A stretch of 64,000 bases of DNA from Bordetella parapertussis (GTDB taxonomy: Bacteria; Pseudomonadota; Gammaproteobacteria; Burkholderiales; Burkholderiaceae_A): positions 18,921-82,920 of the forward strand of contig CAMDMC010000005.1 of the NCBI GenBank assembly GCA_945901825.1, read 5' to 3'. Below, one piece after another: positions 19,363 through 28,875 of this stretch; positions within the stretch are counted from its first letter, which is position 1; each line of letters starts with the position of its first letter. Under the pieces are notes generated by a model that saw only the letters and a list, made by a program, of their open reading frames with translations, was not told where the DNA came from and made no database searches. The position numbers and the translations under genes are program-made.

Positions 19363-19735
19363 GCTTTTTCTTGTAATCTTCAATGGCTGCCTTAATGGCA
19401 TCCTCAGCAAGAATTGAACAATGGATTTTAACTGGGGGAAGGGAGAGCTCGCTTGCGATCTCGGTGTTTTTAAGTTCCATGGCCTGATCGAGCGTTTTAC
19501 CCTTCACCCATTCGGTGACCAGCGATGAGGACGCAATGGCAGAGCCACAGCCGTAGGTTTTAAAGCGAGCATCCTGAATGACACCATTATCGCCAACACG
19601 AATCTGAAGTTTCATTACATCGCCGCATGCCGGGGCTCCGACCATTCCAGTACCAACGGTTGGATCGTCTTTGTCGAGTGACCCAACATTTCTTGGATTC
19701 TCGTAGTGATCAATCACCTTTTCACTGTATGCCAT
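19343..19735 (-). CDS. iscU: Iron-sulfur cluster scaffold protein IscU
   Basis: IscU is the scaffold on which new iron-sulfur clusters are built from IscS-derived sulfur. The 130-residue product begins [19 protein letters not shown] and carries the three ligand cysteines C37 (APACGDV), C63 (YGCGSA) and C106 (KIHCSIL), plus the HscA recognition motif LPPVK at 99-103. The gene lies 70 bases downstream of iscS. Confidence 0.97.
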   Translation of the reverse strand: MAYSEKVIDHYENPRNVGSLDKDDPTVGTGMVGAPACGDVMKLQIRVGDNGVIQDARFKTYGCGSAIASSSLVTEWVKGKTLDQAMELKNTEIASELSLPPVKIHCSILAEDAIKAAIEDYKKKHGNLTN

Positions 19736-19805
19736 TGCAATCCCCTTGCGTGAATTAACTAGATAAGTAAGCCTGTGCCGGTAAAAAAGTTACGGTTCCT
19801 ACGCC

Positions 19806-21014
19806 CTAGTGGGCGGCCCACTGGATGGTGCTGAGGTCAACACCCTCTTGCACCAACTCCCACAAAGGCGACATTTCACGAAGCTTCGCCACCTTCTCTT
19901 TAAGAAGTTCAATGGCAAAGTCAACATCGGCCTCGGTTGTGAAGCGACCAATTGAAAAACGAATGGACGAATGGGCAAGCTCATCGCTTCGGCCCAAAGC
20001 CCTAAGCACATACGAGGGCTCAAGGCTTGCACTGGTGCAGGCAGACCCAGAGGATACTGCAATGTCTTTAATTGCCATAAGCAGCGACTCACCCTCGACA
20101 TAGTTAAAACTTACGTTGAGGTTATGCGGTACGCGGCGTTCGAGATCGCCGTTTAAATACACTGCATCGATGGTTGAGAGACCTGCCCAGAGCCGGTCGC
20201 GAAGCATTCGAATACGGTCGTTCTCAACGGCCATCTCCGTGCGTGCCAGTTCGAATGCAGCCCCCATACCAACAATTTGATGCGTAGGAAGCGTGCCGGA
20301 GCGCATGCCACGCTCGTGGCCACCACCGTGAATAAGAGGTTCAAGCCGAATACGCGGCTTACGCCGCACAAACAGAGCTCCCATGCCCTTTGGACCATAG
20401 GTTTTATGGGCAGAAAACGACATAAGGTCTACCTTGAGTTCGGCAAGATTAATAACCATCTTGCCTGTTGCCTGCGCACTGTCAACGTGAAGAATAATTC
20501 CGCGTTCACGACAGAATTCGCCGATCCGGGGGACGTCTTGAATGACTCCAATTTCGTTATTTACGAACATCACCGACACTAAAATGGTGTCTTTCCTGAC
20601 GGCCTGCTCAAACACCTGAAAATCGATAAGCCCATCGTCTTGCACCTCAAGGTAAGTCACCTCAAAGCCCTCGCGCTCAAGCTCTCGGCAGGTATCGAGC
20701 GTTGCCTTGTGCTCGGTTTTGGCTGTGATGATGTGCCGCCCACGCTCTTTGTAGAAATGCGCGGCACCCTTAAGAGCCAAATTGATCGACTCGGTAGCGC
20801 CCGATGTCCAGACAATTTCCTTCGCGTCAGCGTTCACAAGCGCCGCCACCTGCCGACGTGCGTTTTCAACGGCCTCCTCAGCCCTCCAGCCAAACGCATG
20901 GCTACGCGAAGCAGGGTTACCAAATTCCTCCCTTAAGAAGGGAATCATCTGGTCCACAACCCGCTGATCTATGGGTGTTGTAGAGGAGTAATCGAGATAA
21001 ATAGGGAGCTGCAT
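19806..21014 (-). CDS. iscS: Cysteine desulfurase IscS
   Basis: IscS is a PLP enzyme that takes sulfur from cysteine and delivers it to IscU and to tRNA-thiolation partners. The 402-residue product begins [16 protein letters not shown]. It has the PLP lysine in [14 protein letters not shown], the HxxH-like segment [11 protein letters not shown], and the mobile catalytic cysteine in [17 protein letters not shown]. The C-terminus [21 protein letters not shown] is typical. It starts 17 bases after the iscR stop. Confidence 0.97.
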   Translation of the reverse strand: MQLPIYLDYSSTTPIDQRVVDQMIPFLREEFGNPASRSHAFGWRAEEAVENARRQVAALVNADAKEIVWTSGATESINLALKGAAHFYKERGRHIITAKTEHKATLDTCRELEREGFEVTYLEVQDDGLIDFQVFEQAVRKDTILVSVMFVNNEIGVIQDVPRIGEFCRERGIILHVDSAQATGKMVINLAELKVDLMSFSAHKTYGPKGMGALFVRRKPRIRLEPLIHGGGHERGMRSGTLPTHQIVGMGAAFELARTEMAVENDRIRMLRDRLWAGLSTIDAVYLNGDLERRVPHNLNVSFNYVEGESLLMAIKDIAVSSGSACTSASLEPSYVLRALGRSDELAHSSIRFSIGRFTTEADVDFAIELLKEKVAKLREMSPLWELVQEGVDLSTIQWAAH

Positions 21015-21031
21015 TCAGTTTCCTTTGGGAA

Positions 21032-21556
21032 TCAGGGATTGGCTACAGCGCTGGAAACAGAGTCGCGAGCCTTCGCCATGTGAGCAGAATCGCGCTCTTC
21101 ACGAAAAAGCACATGCCGCGTCACACTGCCTTCGACAAGACCATGACTTTTTTGCTTTTGCTCGTCCACCAGGTCGTGCAAGGAGACGGAGTCTAGAAAA
21201 TCAACCATGTGACGGTTCAGACTTGCCCAAAGCTCATGGGTCATGCAGACCTGATCTTCATGGCAGTTTTGTTTGCCGCCACACTGGGTGGCATCAAGCG
21301 GTTCATCCACCGCGTAAATGATGTCGGCCACGGTTATGTCTTTGGAGGAGCGGGCAAGCCGGTAACCACCACCCGGCCCACGCATGGACTCCACCAGTTC
21401 ATGCCGTCGAAGCCGGCCAAAGAGCTGCTCGAGATAAGAAAGCGAGATCTTCTGACGCTGGCTAATTGCAGACAATGTCACCGGACCCTTTTCGTGACGA
21501 AGCCCCAAGTCAATCATTGCAGTGACGGCAAAACGACCTTTGGTTGTCAGACGCAT
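21032..21556 (-). CDS. iscR: Fe-S-responsive transcriptional regulator IscR
   Basis: IscR is an Rrf2-family 2Fe-2S repressor that senses cluster status and controls the isc operon. The 174-residue product starts MRLTTKGRFAVTAMIDLGL and has a winged-helix domain, then the cluster loop with cysteines in C-x5-C-x5-C spacing (CGGKQNCHEDQVC). It is the first gene of the operon, and a promoter with an IscR-like operator lies upstream at 21607-21656, consistent with autoregulation. Confidence 0.96.
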   Translation of the reverse strand: MRLTTKGRFAVTAMIDLGLRHEKGPVTLSAISQRQKISLSYLEQLFGRLRRHELVESMRGPGGGYRLARSSKDITVADIIYAVDEPLDATQCGGKQNCHEDQVCMTHELWASLNRHMVDFLDSVSLHDLVDEQKQKSHGLVEGSVTRHVLFREERDSAHMAKARDSVSSAVANP

Positions 21557-21606
21557 AGCACTCTCTCCGTTTTATGAACCCAAAAAAGTTTTCAAACAAA
21601 TCCGCA

Positions 21607-21632
21607 ATTCCCGACCAATTTGGTAGGAGTAT
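21607..21632 (-). promoter_or_regulatory. Probable type 1 IscR operator
   Basis: The 26-base stretch is an imperfect palindrome. On the minus strand its halves read ATACTCCTACC and GGTCGGGAAT around an AAATT centre; the second half reversed is ATTCCCGACC. This resembles the type 1 IscR site (ATAnnYgACY with its inverted partner) bound by the cluster-loaded form. It overlaps the -10 element, so binding would repress the operon. The assignment is by eye. Confidence 0.6.
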
Positions 21633-21656
21633 AGAGAACCTGATTGAAACACTCAA
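21628..21656 (-). promoter_or_regulatory. Sigma-70-type promoter of the isc operon
   Basis: Read on the minus strand, TTGAGT (21651-21656) and TATACT (21628-21633) are separated by exactly 17 bases, close to the sigma-70 consensus. The promoter lies 72 bases upstream of the iscR start codon and points into it. The -10 box overlaps the IscR-type operator. Confidence 0.75.
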
Positions 21657-21667
21657 CTATTGGGCAT

Positions 21668-21696
21668 AAAAAACCCCGGGATAAGCCGGGGTTTTT
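21668..21696 (-). terminator. Rho-independent terminator behind the tyrosine phosphatase gene
   Basis: The hairpin CCCCGG, loop GATAAG, CCGGGG is flanked by six A residues on one side and five T residues on the other, so it could work in both directions. It lies downstream of the phosphatase gene on the minus strand and just upstream of the isc promoter, where it would insulate the two units. Confidence 0.8.
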
Positions 21697-21744
21697 AAAA
21701 GGGAGACTCTCTGCTGCCCCCACTAAACGCCACCCGCAGCCCGC

Positions 21745-22302
21745 TTAGGCTGCAGCCACCATGCTTGCCCGACGGCGGACCACTTCCATGAGGCCATTGC
21801 AGGCGTCCTCGATGTAATCGAGGGCCTGTTCAAAGCCTTGGGCCCCGCCGTGGTAAGGGTCGTTAATGGTTGCTGCCTCGTACTCGGTCGCAAAGCGCAT
21901 AAGCAGCTGCAGCTTGTGCTGAAGCCCTCGGGGCGCTGTTCGTTGAAGCAAGGCCAGGTTATCCCAGTCCATGGCAAGGATGTAGTCGTATTCGCTGAAG
22001 TCGGCCATCTCCACCTTGCGGGCGGAGTGATCGGAGAGGTCGTAGCCACGCTTTTGCGAGGCTGATGTGGCCCTGGGGTCGGCCGCCTCGCCGACATGGA
22101 AGGCATGGGTACCGGCCGAATCGGCCTGCACAAGGTCGGACAAGCCTGAGGCCTTCACCATGGAATCGAATACAGCCTTCGCCATTGGCGAGCGGCAGAT
22201 GTTGCCCATGCAGACAAAGAGAACACGGGTCTTGATGCCCAGCGACTTCGAAGGCTTGTTGAGGGAGGTCTCAACCTTTTTTGTTGTCGTCGAACGCGTC
22301 AT
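21745..22302 (-). CDS. Low-molecular-weight protein-tyrosine phosphatase
   Basis: The protein removes phosphate from phosphotyrosine. The 185-residue product has the P-loop CMGNICRSP (CX5R with C31 and R37) and the late general-acid motif NDPYHGG. About 25 extra N-terminal residues rich in Ser, Thr and Lys precede the catalytic domain, which makes it longer than the usual 150-160; the true start could be further in. It lies downstream of uvrB with a gap of 27 bases and ahead of a strong terminator. There are no capsule genes nearby, so its targets are unknown. Confidence 0.92.
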   Translation of the reverse strand: MTRSTTTKKVETSLNKPSKSLGIKTRVLFVCMGNICRSPMAKAVFDSMVKASGLSDLVQADSAGTHAFHVGEAADPRATSASQKRGYDLSDHSARKVEMADFSEYDYILAMDWDNLALLQRTAPRGLQHKLQLLMRFATEYEAATINDPYHGGAQGFEQALDYIEDACNGLMEVVRRRASMVAAA

Positions 22303-22329
22303 TTTTCTAGGTTTCCTTATAGTTAAAAA

Positions 22330-24432
22330 CTATGCGGCTCGCATGCCCGAGGCAGGAGGTGGCAGGTCTGCCGCACTGGGAGGTACTTCAACTTGATCAC
22401 GGAGCGCACCGGCCCCGAACGCCCTTTGCTTGAGACGCGAGAGCTCATCACGAGCTTTCGCCGCCTTCTCAAACTCCAGGTTTCGAGCAAACTCGAGCAT
22501 TTTCTTCTCGAGCTGCACGATTTCTTTTGCCAATGCCTTCTCAGACAAAGGCTCTGCAACATGATGATCGGCAAGGGCTGTAGCCGATGCACCGTCGCGT
22601 AACTCGGTCCCCGAGCGAACAATGCCATCGATAAGCTCGCGCACCTCTTTAATGACGGAGGTTGGAACGATGCCGTGAAGTAAATTGAACTCGGTCTGCT
22701 TTTGGCGCCGACGGTTCGTCTCTTCGATAGCCCTGTTCATGGAGTTTGTATGCCGGTCGGCATACAAAATAGCCTTGCCGTTTAAATTGCGAGCCGCTCG
22801 CCCAATGGTTTGAATGAGACTACGCTCGGATCGCAAAAAGCCCTCTTTATCGGCATCGAGAATGGCAACGAGGGAGACCTCGGGAAGATCGAGCCCCTCG
22901 CGCAGAAGATTAATACCAACCAGCACATCGAACTGACCAAGCCGAAGGTCGCGCAGTATTTCAACCCGCTCCACCGTATCGATGTCGGAATGCAGGTAGC
23001 GAACCGCTACCTGGTTCTCGGCCAGGTAGTCAGTGAGGTCTTCCGCCATTCGTTTGGTGAGGGTGGTTACCAGAACACGCTCGCGTCGCTCCACCCTCAG
23101 GCGAATCTCGGAGAGCAGATCATCCACCTGAGTTCGGGCGGGACGGACCTCGAGTTCGGGGTCGATCAGCCCAGTGGGCCGAACAAGCTGCTCAATGACA
23201 GCGCCTTCTGATTTCTGAAGCTCGTAGTCGGCCGGCGTGGCCGAAACAAAGATAGCCTGCCGAAGCTTGGGCTCGAACTCATCGAATCGGAGGGGGCGAT
23301 TGTCGAGCGCCGACGGCAGCCGAAAGCCGTAATTCACAAGTGTTTCTTTACGCGAGCGATCGCCTCGGTACATGCCACCGAGCTGCCCAACCATGACATG
23401 GCTTTCATCAAGAAAAATGAGGGCGTCCGAGGGGAGGTAGTCGAGCAAGGTTGGGGGTGCCTCGCCGGGAGCAGCCCCAGAAAAGTGACGCGAGTAGTTC
23501 TCGATACCCTTACAGAACCCAAGTTCACCAAGCATTTCAAGGTCGAATCGGGTTCGCTGCTCGAGCCTTTGCGCCTCGACGAGCTTGCCGTCTTTAACAA
23601 ACTCAGCCACCCGCTCGGAAAGTTCTTGTTTGATGGTCTCAATGGCCCGCAGCACAACCTCGCGCGGCGTCACGTAGTGGGACGACGGATAGACCACAAA
23701 ACGGGTGACCTTTTGACGAATGCGCCCCGTAAGAGGATCGAAGAGCTGCAAGGACTCCACCTGATCGTCAAAAAGCTCAACACGTACCGCAAGCTCTGCA
23801 TGCTCGGAGGGGAAGATATCGACGGTATCGCCACGTACCCGGAAGCTGCCGCGAACGAACTCCATGTCGTTGCGTCGGTATTGCATACGGACAAGTTGCG
23901 CAATGACTTCTCGCAGCGACAGTTTGTCGCCCGCGCGCAGGCCCAAGACCATGGCGTGATAGTCGGCAGGGTTTCCGATGCCATAAATGCAAGAGACGGT
24001 CGCCACGATGATGGTGTCACGCCGTTCGAGCAACGATTTTGTGGCCGAGAGGCGCATTTGCTCGATATGCTCGTTGATGGCGGAGTCTTTTTCAATAAAG
24101 AGATCGCGCTGAGGCACATAGGCTTCGGGCTGGTAGTAATCGTAATAGGACACGAAATACTCGACGGCATTCTTTGGAAAAAACTCGCGCATCTCAGAAT
24201 AAAGTTGTGCGGCCAGGGTTTTATTGGGGGCCAAAATAAGGGCGGGGCGACCGAACTCGGCAATGACATTAGCCATGGTGAAAGTCTTGCCCGATCCCGT
24301 GACCCCCAGGAGGGTTTGGAAGACGAGCCCATCCCTCACCCCTTGGATAAGTGCATCAATGGCCTGGGGCTGGTCTCCGGAAGGACGAAACCCACTGACC
24401 AGATGAAACGGGCTAAGTGTTTGAACCGACAT
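22330..24432 (-). CDS. uvrB: Excinuclease ABC subunit B
   Basis: UvrB is the damage-verifying helicase-like subunit of nucleotide excision repair. The 700-residue product starts [20 protein letters not shown] and has Walker [15 protein letters not shown], the beta-hairpin region [15 protein letters not shown], the DESH-type Walker B ([13 protein letters not shown]), helicase motif [11 protein letters not shown] and a C-terminal UVR domain (about 650-685). No clear LexA box was found upstream. The opposite strand carries a long chance open frame that I reject. Confidence 0.97.
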   Translation of the reverse strand: MSVQTLSPFHLVSGFRPSGDQPQAIDALIQGVRDGLVFQTLLGVTGSGKTFTMANVIAEFGRPALILAPNKTLAAQLYSEMREFFPKNAVEYFVSYYDYYQPEAYVPQRDLFIEKDSAINEHIEQMRLSATKSLLERRDTIIVATVSCIYGIGNPADYHAMVLGLRAGDKLSLREVIAQLVRMQYRRNDMEFVRGSFRVRGDTVDIFPSEHAELAVRVELFDDQVESLQLFDPLTGRIRQKVTRFVVYPSSHYVTPREVVLRAIETIKQELSERVAEFVKDGKLVEAQRLEQRTRFDLEMLGELGFCKGIENYSRHFSGAAPGEAPPTLLDYLPSDALIFLDESHVMVGQLGGMYRGDRSRKETLVNYGFRLPSALDNRPLRFDEFEPKLRQAIFVSATPADYELQKSEGAVIEQLVRPTGLIDPELEVRPARTQVDDLLSEIRLRVERRERVLVTTLTKRMAEDLTDYLAENQVAVRYLHSDIDTVERVEILRDLRLGQFDVLVGINLLREGLDLPEVSLVAILDADKEGFLRSERSLIQTIGRAARNLNGKAILYADRHTNSMNRAIEETNRRRQKQTEFNLLHGIVPTSVIKEVRELIDGIVRSGTELRDGASATALADHHVAEPLSEKALAKEIVQLEKKMLEFARNLEFEKAAKARDELSRLKQRAFGAGALRDQVEVPPSAADLPPPASGMRAA

Positions 24433-24588
24433 GCTAAACTTGATGAAATTCGCAGATAAAAGCGACGTGAATTGTTACAAAATCGTGATACAACTCTCGA
24501 CCACGAGTCCTATTTTCGCTTGGCTTCTGCTAAATTTCCACGCTTTTTTTTTAAGCCCATTCCTTGACATTTCACTTCTCTTCTGATC

Positions 24589-25812
24589 ATGCCTGCCCTC
24601 GCCCCCTCCCCCTCTCCCTTTGCCAGTGTTCAACAAGCAGCCCGCGACCCCATCCTGGGGCTTACCGAGGCTTTCCATAACGATTCCCGGCCCGTTAAAG
24701 TCAATCTAGGAGTCGGCGTCTACCTGACCGAGGCCGGTAAGGTTCCACTTCTTCAATGCGTCCACCAGGCTGAAGAGGCCCTTTCAGCGGCAGCCCTTGC
24801 TAAAAACTACCTTCCGATCGATGGGGCTCCGGTTTATAACAAGGCGGTTCGCGAACTGCTTTTCGGTTCCAACAGCCCACTGATTGCAACCAGCAGGGTT
24901 GTCACGGTTGAAACCTTGGGAGGAACAGGTGGCCTGAAGGTCGGTGCCGACTACCTAAGACGCCTACTGCCCCAGAGTCAGGTGGCAATTAGCAACCCCA
25001 GCTGGGAAAATCATCGCGCCATTTTTGAGATGGCGGGCTTTGAAGTGGTGAACTACCACTATTACGACCCCGTAAGGCGTGGCGTCGATTTCGATGCCAT
25101 GTGCAGTAGTCTTTCAAGCCTTCCCCAGGGCACCATTGCGGTACTGCACGGCTGTTGCCACAACCCTACGGGCGCCGACCTTGAAGAGGCCCAGTGGGAT
25201 AAGGTTATTAGCCTATGCGCCGAAAAAGGCTTATTCCCTTTTCTTGACATGGCCTACCAGGGTTTTTGGAAAGGGCTTGGGGACGACACGCTTGCGGTTC
25301 GAAAGTTTGCCGACTCCGGCCTCTCCTTTATGGTCTCCAACTCGTTCTCAAAATCTTTGTCGCTTTATGGGGAGCGTGTAGGCGCGCTGTCAATCGTTAC
25401 CGGAAACGCTACCGAGACCGCCAACGTCCTTAGCCAGATTAAGCGCACCATTCGTACAAACTACTCAAACCCACCCACCCATGGTGGCGCGATTGTGGCA
25501 TCCATTCTTAACAGCCCCGGCCTGCGAGCTCTCTGGGAAACTGAACTTACCGAGATGCGTGAGCGTATTCGCACAATGAGGCATGAGCTTGTCAAAGGCC
25601 TTGAGGCACTTAAGGTGAGCCAAGACTTTTCTTTCGTAACACGCCAAAACGGGATGTTTAGCTACTCGGGGCTTAAGGCCGACCAGGTTGAACTCCTTCA
25701 GACCCAATACGGCATTTACGCCCTTAGTACGGGACGCATTTGTGTTGCTGCCCTCAACAGTAAAAATGTTGGCTATGTCTGCGAGGCCATTGCAGAAGTG
25801 GTTAAGCAGTAA
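24589..25812 (+). CDS. Aromatic-amino-acid/aspartate aminotransferase (class I, PLP)
   Basis: The enzyme transfers amino groups between aspartate or aromatic amino acids and 2-oxoglutarate. The 407-residue product belongs to the AspC/TyrB group: DPILGLTEAFHNDSRPVKVNLGVGVY near the N-terminus (shown in parts here: DPILGLTEAF and VNLGVGVY), HGCCHNPTGADL, the PLP lysine in SNSFSKSLSLYGERVGAL, and the substrate-binding arginine near TGRICVAALN. It is divergent from uvrB with 156 bases between. AspC and TyrB substrate ranges overlap, so I give no symbol. Confidence 0.9.
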   Translation: MPALAPSPSPFASVQQAARDPILGLTEAFHNDSRPVKVNLGVGVYLTEAGKVPLLQCVHQAEEALSAAALAKNYLPIDGAPVYNKAVRELLFGSNSPLIATSRVVTVETLGGTGGLKVGADYLRRLLPQSQVAISNPSWENHRAIFEMAGFEVVNYHYYDPVRRGVDFDAMCSSLSSLPQGTIAVLHGCCHNPTGADLEEAQWDKVISLCAEKGLFPFLDMAYQGFWKGLGDDTLAVRKFADSGLSFMVSNSFSKSLSLYGERVGALSIVTGNATETANVLSQIKRTIRTNYSNPPTHGGAIVASILNSPGLRALWETELTEMRERIRTMRHELVKGLEALKVSQDFSFVTRQNGMFSYSGLKADQVELLQTQYGIYALSTGRICVAALNSKNVGYVCEAIAEVVKQ

Positions 25813-25822
25813 AGCTTTATCG

Positions 25823-25999
25823 TCAGTGATTCTTGCAAGACGGATCAAACTCCGTCTTGAGACGCGCTAACTTTTTTTCTTGCTCTGTCATGGGTGCGTC
25901 ACTTGCTGCGACAGGGTCCGGGCAGTTAGGACGACTCTGGCTACAGCCAATGCCGACAAAAAAGACAACCGTACTTAGCAGAGATATGAGCAAGCGCAT
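25823..25999 (-). CDS. Small putative lipoprotein
   Basis: This 58-residue product has a short hydrophobic N-terminus MRLLISLLSTVVFFVGIGC followed by a cysteine at residue 19, then a polar tail with three more cysteine-containing segments spread to the C-terminus. It looks like a small lipoprotein, although glycine at the -3 position of the lipobox is unusual. It faces the divergent antiporter gene, with starts 31 bases apart, and converges with the aminotransferase. I do not recognise a family. The frame is open further upstream, but that part lies inside the antiporter gene. Confidence 0.5.
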   Translation of the reverse strand: MRLLISLLSTVVFFVGIGCSQSRPNCPDPVAASDAPMTEQEKKLARLKTEFDPSCKNH

Positions 26000-26030
26000 A
26001 ATGAAATTATAAAAACATCCCGTAAGCCTG

Positions 26031-27608
26031 ATGATATTAACCCTTCTGGGATTCGCCTTCGCGTTCGGACTTTTGGCAAGCCGACTTGGCCTTCCTCCCA
26101 TGGTTGGCTTTCTTGCAGCAGGCTTCGCCTTTAATCAAGTTGGTCTTGAGACACCCCCTGAGATCAACTTTATTGCAGACCTGGGCATCACACTTTTACT
26201 CTTCACGATAGGACTCAAGCTCAATCTGAAGTCGCTTGCTGCGCCACGAATCTGGGCTGGAACCATGGTTCAAATGGTATTCACAGCAGGATTTTTTACA
26301 CTGGTTCTTCTTCTTGGCCAGAAGCTTTACCCCATTGAGGGCCTTGCACTTACTGGGTTTGGCACAGGGTTAATTGCCTTTGGCCTTGCCTTTTCAAGCA
26401 CTGTTTTTGTGGTCAAACTGCTGGAAGACCGCGGGGACGTTGGAACGCTTTATGGGCAGTTGGCCATTGGCCTTCTTATCATGCAAGACCTTGTGGCTGT
26501 TGTTTACCTTGCCTTTAGCGAGGCGCAATACCCAAGCCTATGGGCCTCGTCACTTCTTGCGCTACCTTTTGTTCGTCTCTTTCTACACAGGCTGCTTAAC
26601 TTTGTGGGCCATGGAGAGCTTCTTATACTCACCGGGCTAGCACTTGCGACGATTGTTGGTTATTCGTACTTTCACGCCATTGGTATAAAAGGCGATCTTG
26701 GTGCCTTGGTACTTGGGGCGTTGCTGGCTAACCACCCTAAATCGTCAGAGCTCGCCCAGTCACTTTATGGCCTTAAAGAAATGATGCTGGTCGGCTTCTT
26801 TTTGTCGATTGGACTTCAGGGCCTTCCTAACAGCGACATTACGCTTGTGGCACTTATTCTTTGCCTTTTACTGCCCCTAAAAACCGCCATCTATTTTGGA
26901 GTCTTTGCCCTTAGTCGCCTCCCCCTTCGTATCAATGCCCTGGCAAGCCTTAGCCTTTCAAACTTTTCAGAGTTCGGTCTTATTCTTTGTGCGCTCGCGG
27001 CACGTCAAGGCCTCATCCCCATCGACTGGCTTATCGTGTTTGCTCTGGCACTAAGCCTTAGCTTTGTCCTGTCTGCAGTAACAAACGCAAAAAGTGAGGC
27101 GCTTTATCAGCGCTTTAAGTTTCTCGCCAAGCGCTTTGACTTTGAGAACAATGCCCTTAGAGATCAACGCAAGACCCTATTGGAGGCCGATATTTTGGTT
27201 GTTGGCATGGGACGCGTAGGAGCCGGGGCCTACGACGCGCTTACAACAACATTCAGCCACCAAGTTATTGGGCTCGATCACAACCCCTTAAGGGTTAACG
27301 AGCATGAGGAGTTCGGCCGTAGGGTTCTGGTGGCTGATGCATCCGATACGGATCTCTGGGCCAACCTGCGCAAGTCCAAAAGATTACAGATGATTATTCT
27401 TGCCATGCCGAATCACCATAACAACATTGCTGCTGCCGAGCAGGTGCGGGCGCTTCATTTTGAAAGCCTGCTTGTTGCTGTGGCAAAGTTCCCAGAAGAG
27501 GTTGAGGAACTGGCCGCCCTTGGGGTTACGTCCTTTAATATGTATTCAGAGGCTGGGCTAGGACTTGCCCGCCATGCCCTTACCGAACTTCAACTGCGCG
27601 AGCCATGA
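26031..27608 (+). CDS. Kef-type monovalent cation:proton antiporter (CPA2) with RCK domain
   Basis: This 525-residue inner-membrane protein resembles YbaL/KefB-type antiporters that exchange K+ or Na+ for protons. About twelve hydrophobic segments span residues 1-345, including the conserved LGITLLLFTIGLKL and FSSTVFVVKLLEDRG. A cytoplasmic TrkA-N/RCK domain follows, with the nucleotide-binding loop VVGMGRVGAG near residue 390. No TrkA-C domain is obvious. The following gene starts within its stop codon (ATGA), so the two are coupled. Confidence 0.92.
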   Translation: MILTLLGFAFAFGLLASRLGLPPMVGFLAAGFAFNQVGLETPPEINFIADLGITLLLFTIGLKLNLKSLAAPRIWAGTMVQMVFTAGFFTLVLLLGQKLYPIEGLALTGFGTGLIAFGLAFSSTVFVVKLLEDRGDVGTLYGQLAIGLLIMQDLVAVVYLAFSEAQYPSLWASSLLALPFVRLFLHRLLNFVGHGELLILTGLALATIVGYSYFHAIGIKGDLGALVLGALLANHPKSSELAQSLYGLKEMMLVGFFLSIGLQGLPNSDITLVALILCLLLPLKTAIYFGVFALSRLPLRINALASLSLSNFSEFGLILCALAARQGLIPIDWLIVFALALSLSFVLSAVTNAKSEALYQRFKFLAKRFDFENNALRDQRKTLLEADILVVGMGRVGAGAYDALTTTFSHQVIGLDHNPLRVNEHEEFGRRVLVADASDTDLWANLRKSKRLQMIILAMPNHHNNIAAAEQVRALHFESLLVAVAKFPEEVEELAALGVTSFNMYSEAGLGLARHALTELQLREP

Positions 27609-27985
27609 TCCCAACACACCGCCATACCAACGATGCCCCCACACCCACTGCATTAACCAGTCGCGCGTCTCAAGCCGTTCTCGAGCTTCAGTATGACGGC
27701 CACGGGCTCTTCGAACTAAGCTTTGAGTTTCTTCGCGTCTATTCGCCTTCAGCCGAGGTGCTTGGGCACGGCCCTGGCCAGGAGGTGCTTCAGACCGGCA
27801 AGCGCAAGGTACAAATTGTTGCCATTGAGCCTGTTGGCCATTACGCCATTAAGCCTAGCTTTTCCGACAACCATGACACTGGCATCTATTCGTGGTCTTA
27901 CCTTTGGTGGCTATGTCAGAATCAAGAGGCGTTGTGGGCGCGCTACCTGGAAAGGTTGGAGGAGGCATCGGGCTCACGCGATTAA
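27605..27985 (+). CDS. DUF971 family protein
   Basis: This 126-residue protein matches the DUF971 family, which equals the N-terminal domain of gamma-butyrobetaine hydroxylase. Visible features are LTSRASQAVLELQYDG, the FLRVYSPSAEV segment, VGHYAIKPSFSDNHDTGIYSW and a C-terminal helix. Such proteins are small, soluble and of unclear function; in betaproteobacteria they often precede ubiE. Here the gene overlaps the antiporter stop instead and no ubiE follows, so the usual context is missing. Confidence 0.85.
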   Translation: MIPTHRHTNDAPTPTALTSRASQAVLELQYDGHGLFELSFEFLRVYSPSAEVLGHGPGQEVLQTGKRKVQIVAIEPVGHYAIKPSFSDNHDTGIYSWSYLWWLCQNQEALWARYLERLEEASGSRD

Positions 27986-28014
27986 TCTCGGCCAAGCCCT
28001 CCATCGCCGAAGAC

Positions 28015-28037
28015 TAAGCCTGCATGGCGCAGGCTTA
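28015..28037. terminator. Hairpin between convergent genes, possible bidirectional terminator
   Basis: The perfect stem AAGCCTGC / GCAGGCTT, extended by a T-A pair, has a five-base loop. It lies between the DUF971 gene and the stop of the convergent TauE-family gene, whose stop codon is inside the second arm. There is no clear T-tract on either side, so termination strength is uncertain. Confidence 0.45.
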
Positions 28038-28850
28038 ATGAAACACCCCAAAGGCCTTAAGTAAGCCAATTCCGCTGACAACCAAAAGTGCGGTGCCAAG
28101 CACCCGAAAAAAGGTACTCCCCTCGGCTTGAACCAGCCTCTGGTGAACGCGCTCGCCAACAATATGGCCTACAAAGGCGCAGGGTAGTAGCCACAGGTGA
28201 TGAATAAGCTGCAAATTGATCCCCAACACAACAAACGAGGTCAGCTTAAGCGCTGTAAGAATCTGCCAATTAACAAAAAGAGTATTGCGGAGTTTTTCCT
28301 TGGCAACGTTCTGGGCGAAGGGCGGAATAATGAGCGGCGCGCCGGTGAGCGAACTGCCGCTTACATACCCCCCCAGGGCCAAAAGCCCTCGCTCGGTCCA
28401 GACACTTTTAATTTTGATGGGCTGATTCACAATGTAGCCAAGTGCGTAGGCCGAGATAATGACGAAAATAAAAATGGACATGACGTCGGCCGGTAGCGTC
28501 ACAAGACCGACGATGCCAATTAATTTCGGAATAATCATGATCTTCATGGCAGACCATAGGTACTTCCAATCAATGCCTAGGGCCGCCGACAAAGATTTGT
28601 CCCCGCTGCTTGCCTGGGAGGTATTTACCGCTTTTCGATGCGCCTGCCAGTTATGCAGAAAGACAAGGCTTGAGAAAAAAATGAGGTGGGCCGCTATAAG
28701 GGGAAGAAAGACAAGCGGGTCATTCACAATAAGAAGTAAGAATGGAAGCGACAAAACGGCGCCTCCAAACCCTAGCCCCGTTCGTACAAAGCCACTCCAG
28801 GCAAAAATAAGGCCAATCGCGGCATACTGAAACAGGCTAAGATTTTCCAT
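28035..28850 (-). CDS. TauE/SafE family sulfite/organosulfonate exporter-like membrane protein
   Basis: The 271-residue product has about eight hydrophobic segments and two related halves, each beginning with a glycine-rich motif (GFVRTGLGFGGAVLSLPFLL and, later, GGYVSGSSLTGAPLIIPPFA). This is the TauE/SafE (TSUP) layout. Members export sulfite, sulfoacetate or other small anions, but the substrate here cannot be read. It is followed downstream by the DUF971 gene in convergent orientation, and preceded by a UspA gene on the same strand. Confidence 0.9.
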   Translation of the reverse strand: MENLSLFQYAAIGLIFAWSGFVRTGLGFGGAVLSLPFLLLIVNDPLVFLPLIAAHLIFFSSLVFLHNWQAHRKAVNTSQASSGDKSLSAALGIDWKYLWSAMKIMIIPKLIGIVGLVTLPADVMSIFIFVIISAYALGYIVNQPIKIKSVWTERGLLALGGYVSGSSLTGAPLIIPPFAQNVAKEKLRNTLFVNWQILTALKLTSFVVLGINLQLIHHLWLLPCAFVGHIVGERVHQRLVQAEGSTFFRVLGTALLVVSGIGLLKAFGVFH

Positions 28851-28875
28851 AGCCCACTATTATCGAACAAAAAAG

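Noticed and set aside
23398..24459. A 353-codon open frame on the plus strand inside uvrB
   Set aside because: It is the antisense shadow of a strongly conserved gene, has no recognisable domain, and reflects codon bias on the opposite strand.
24433..24588. Possible LexA box or promoter between uvrB and the aminotransferase
   Set aside because: No CTG-N10-CAG type palindrome was found. A TTGACA at 24564-24569 has no -10 box at the right distance upstream of the start codon.
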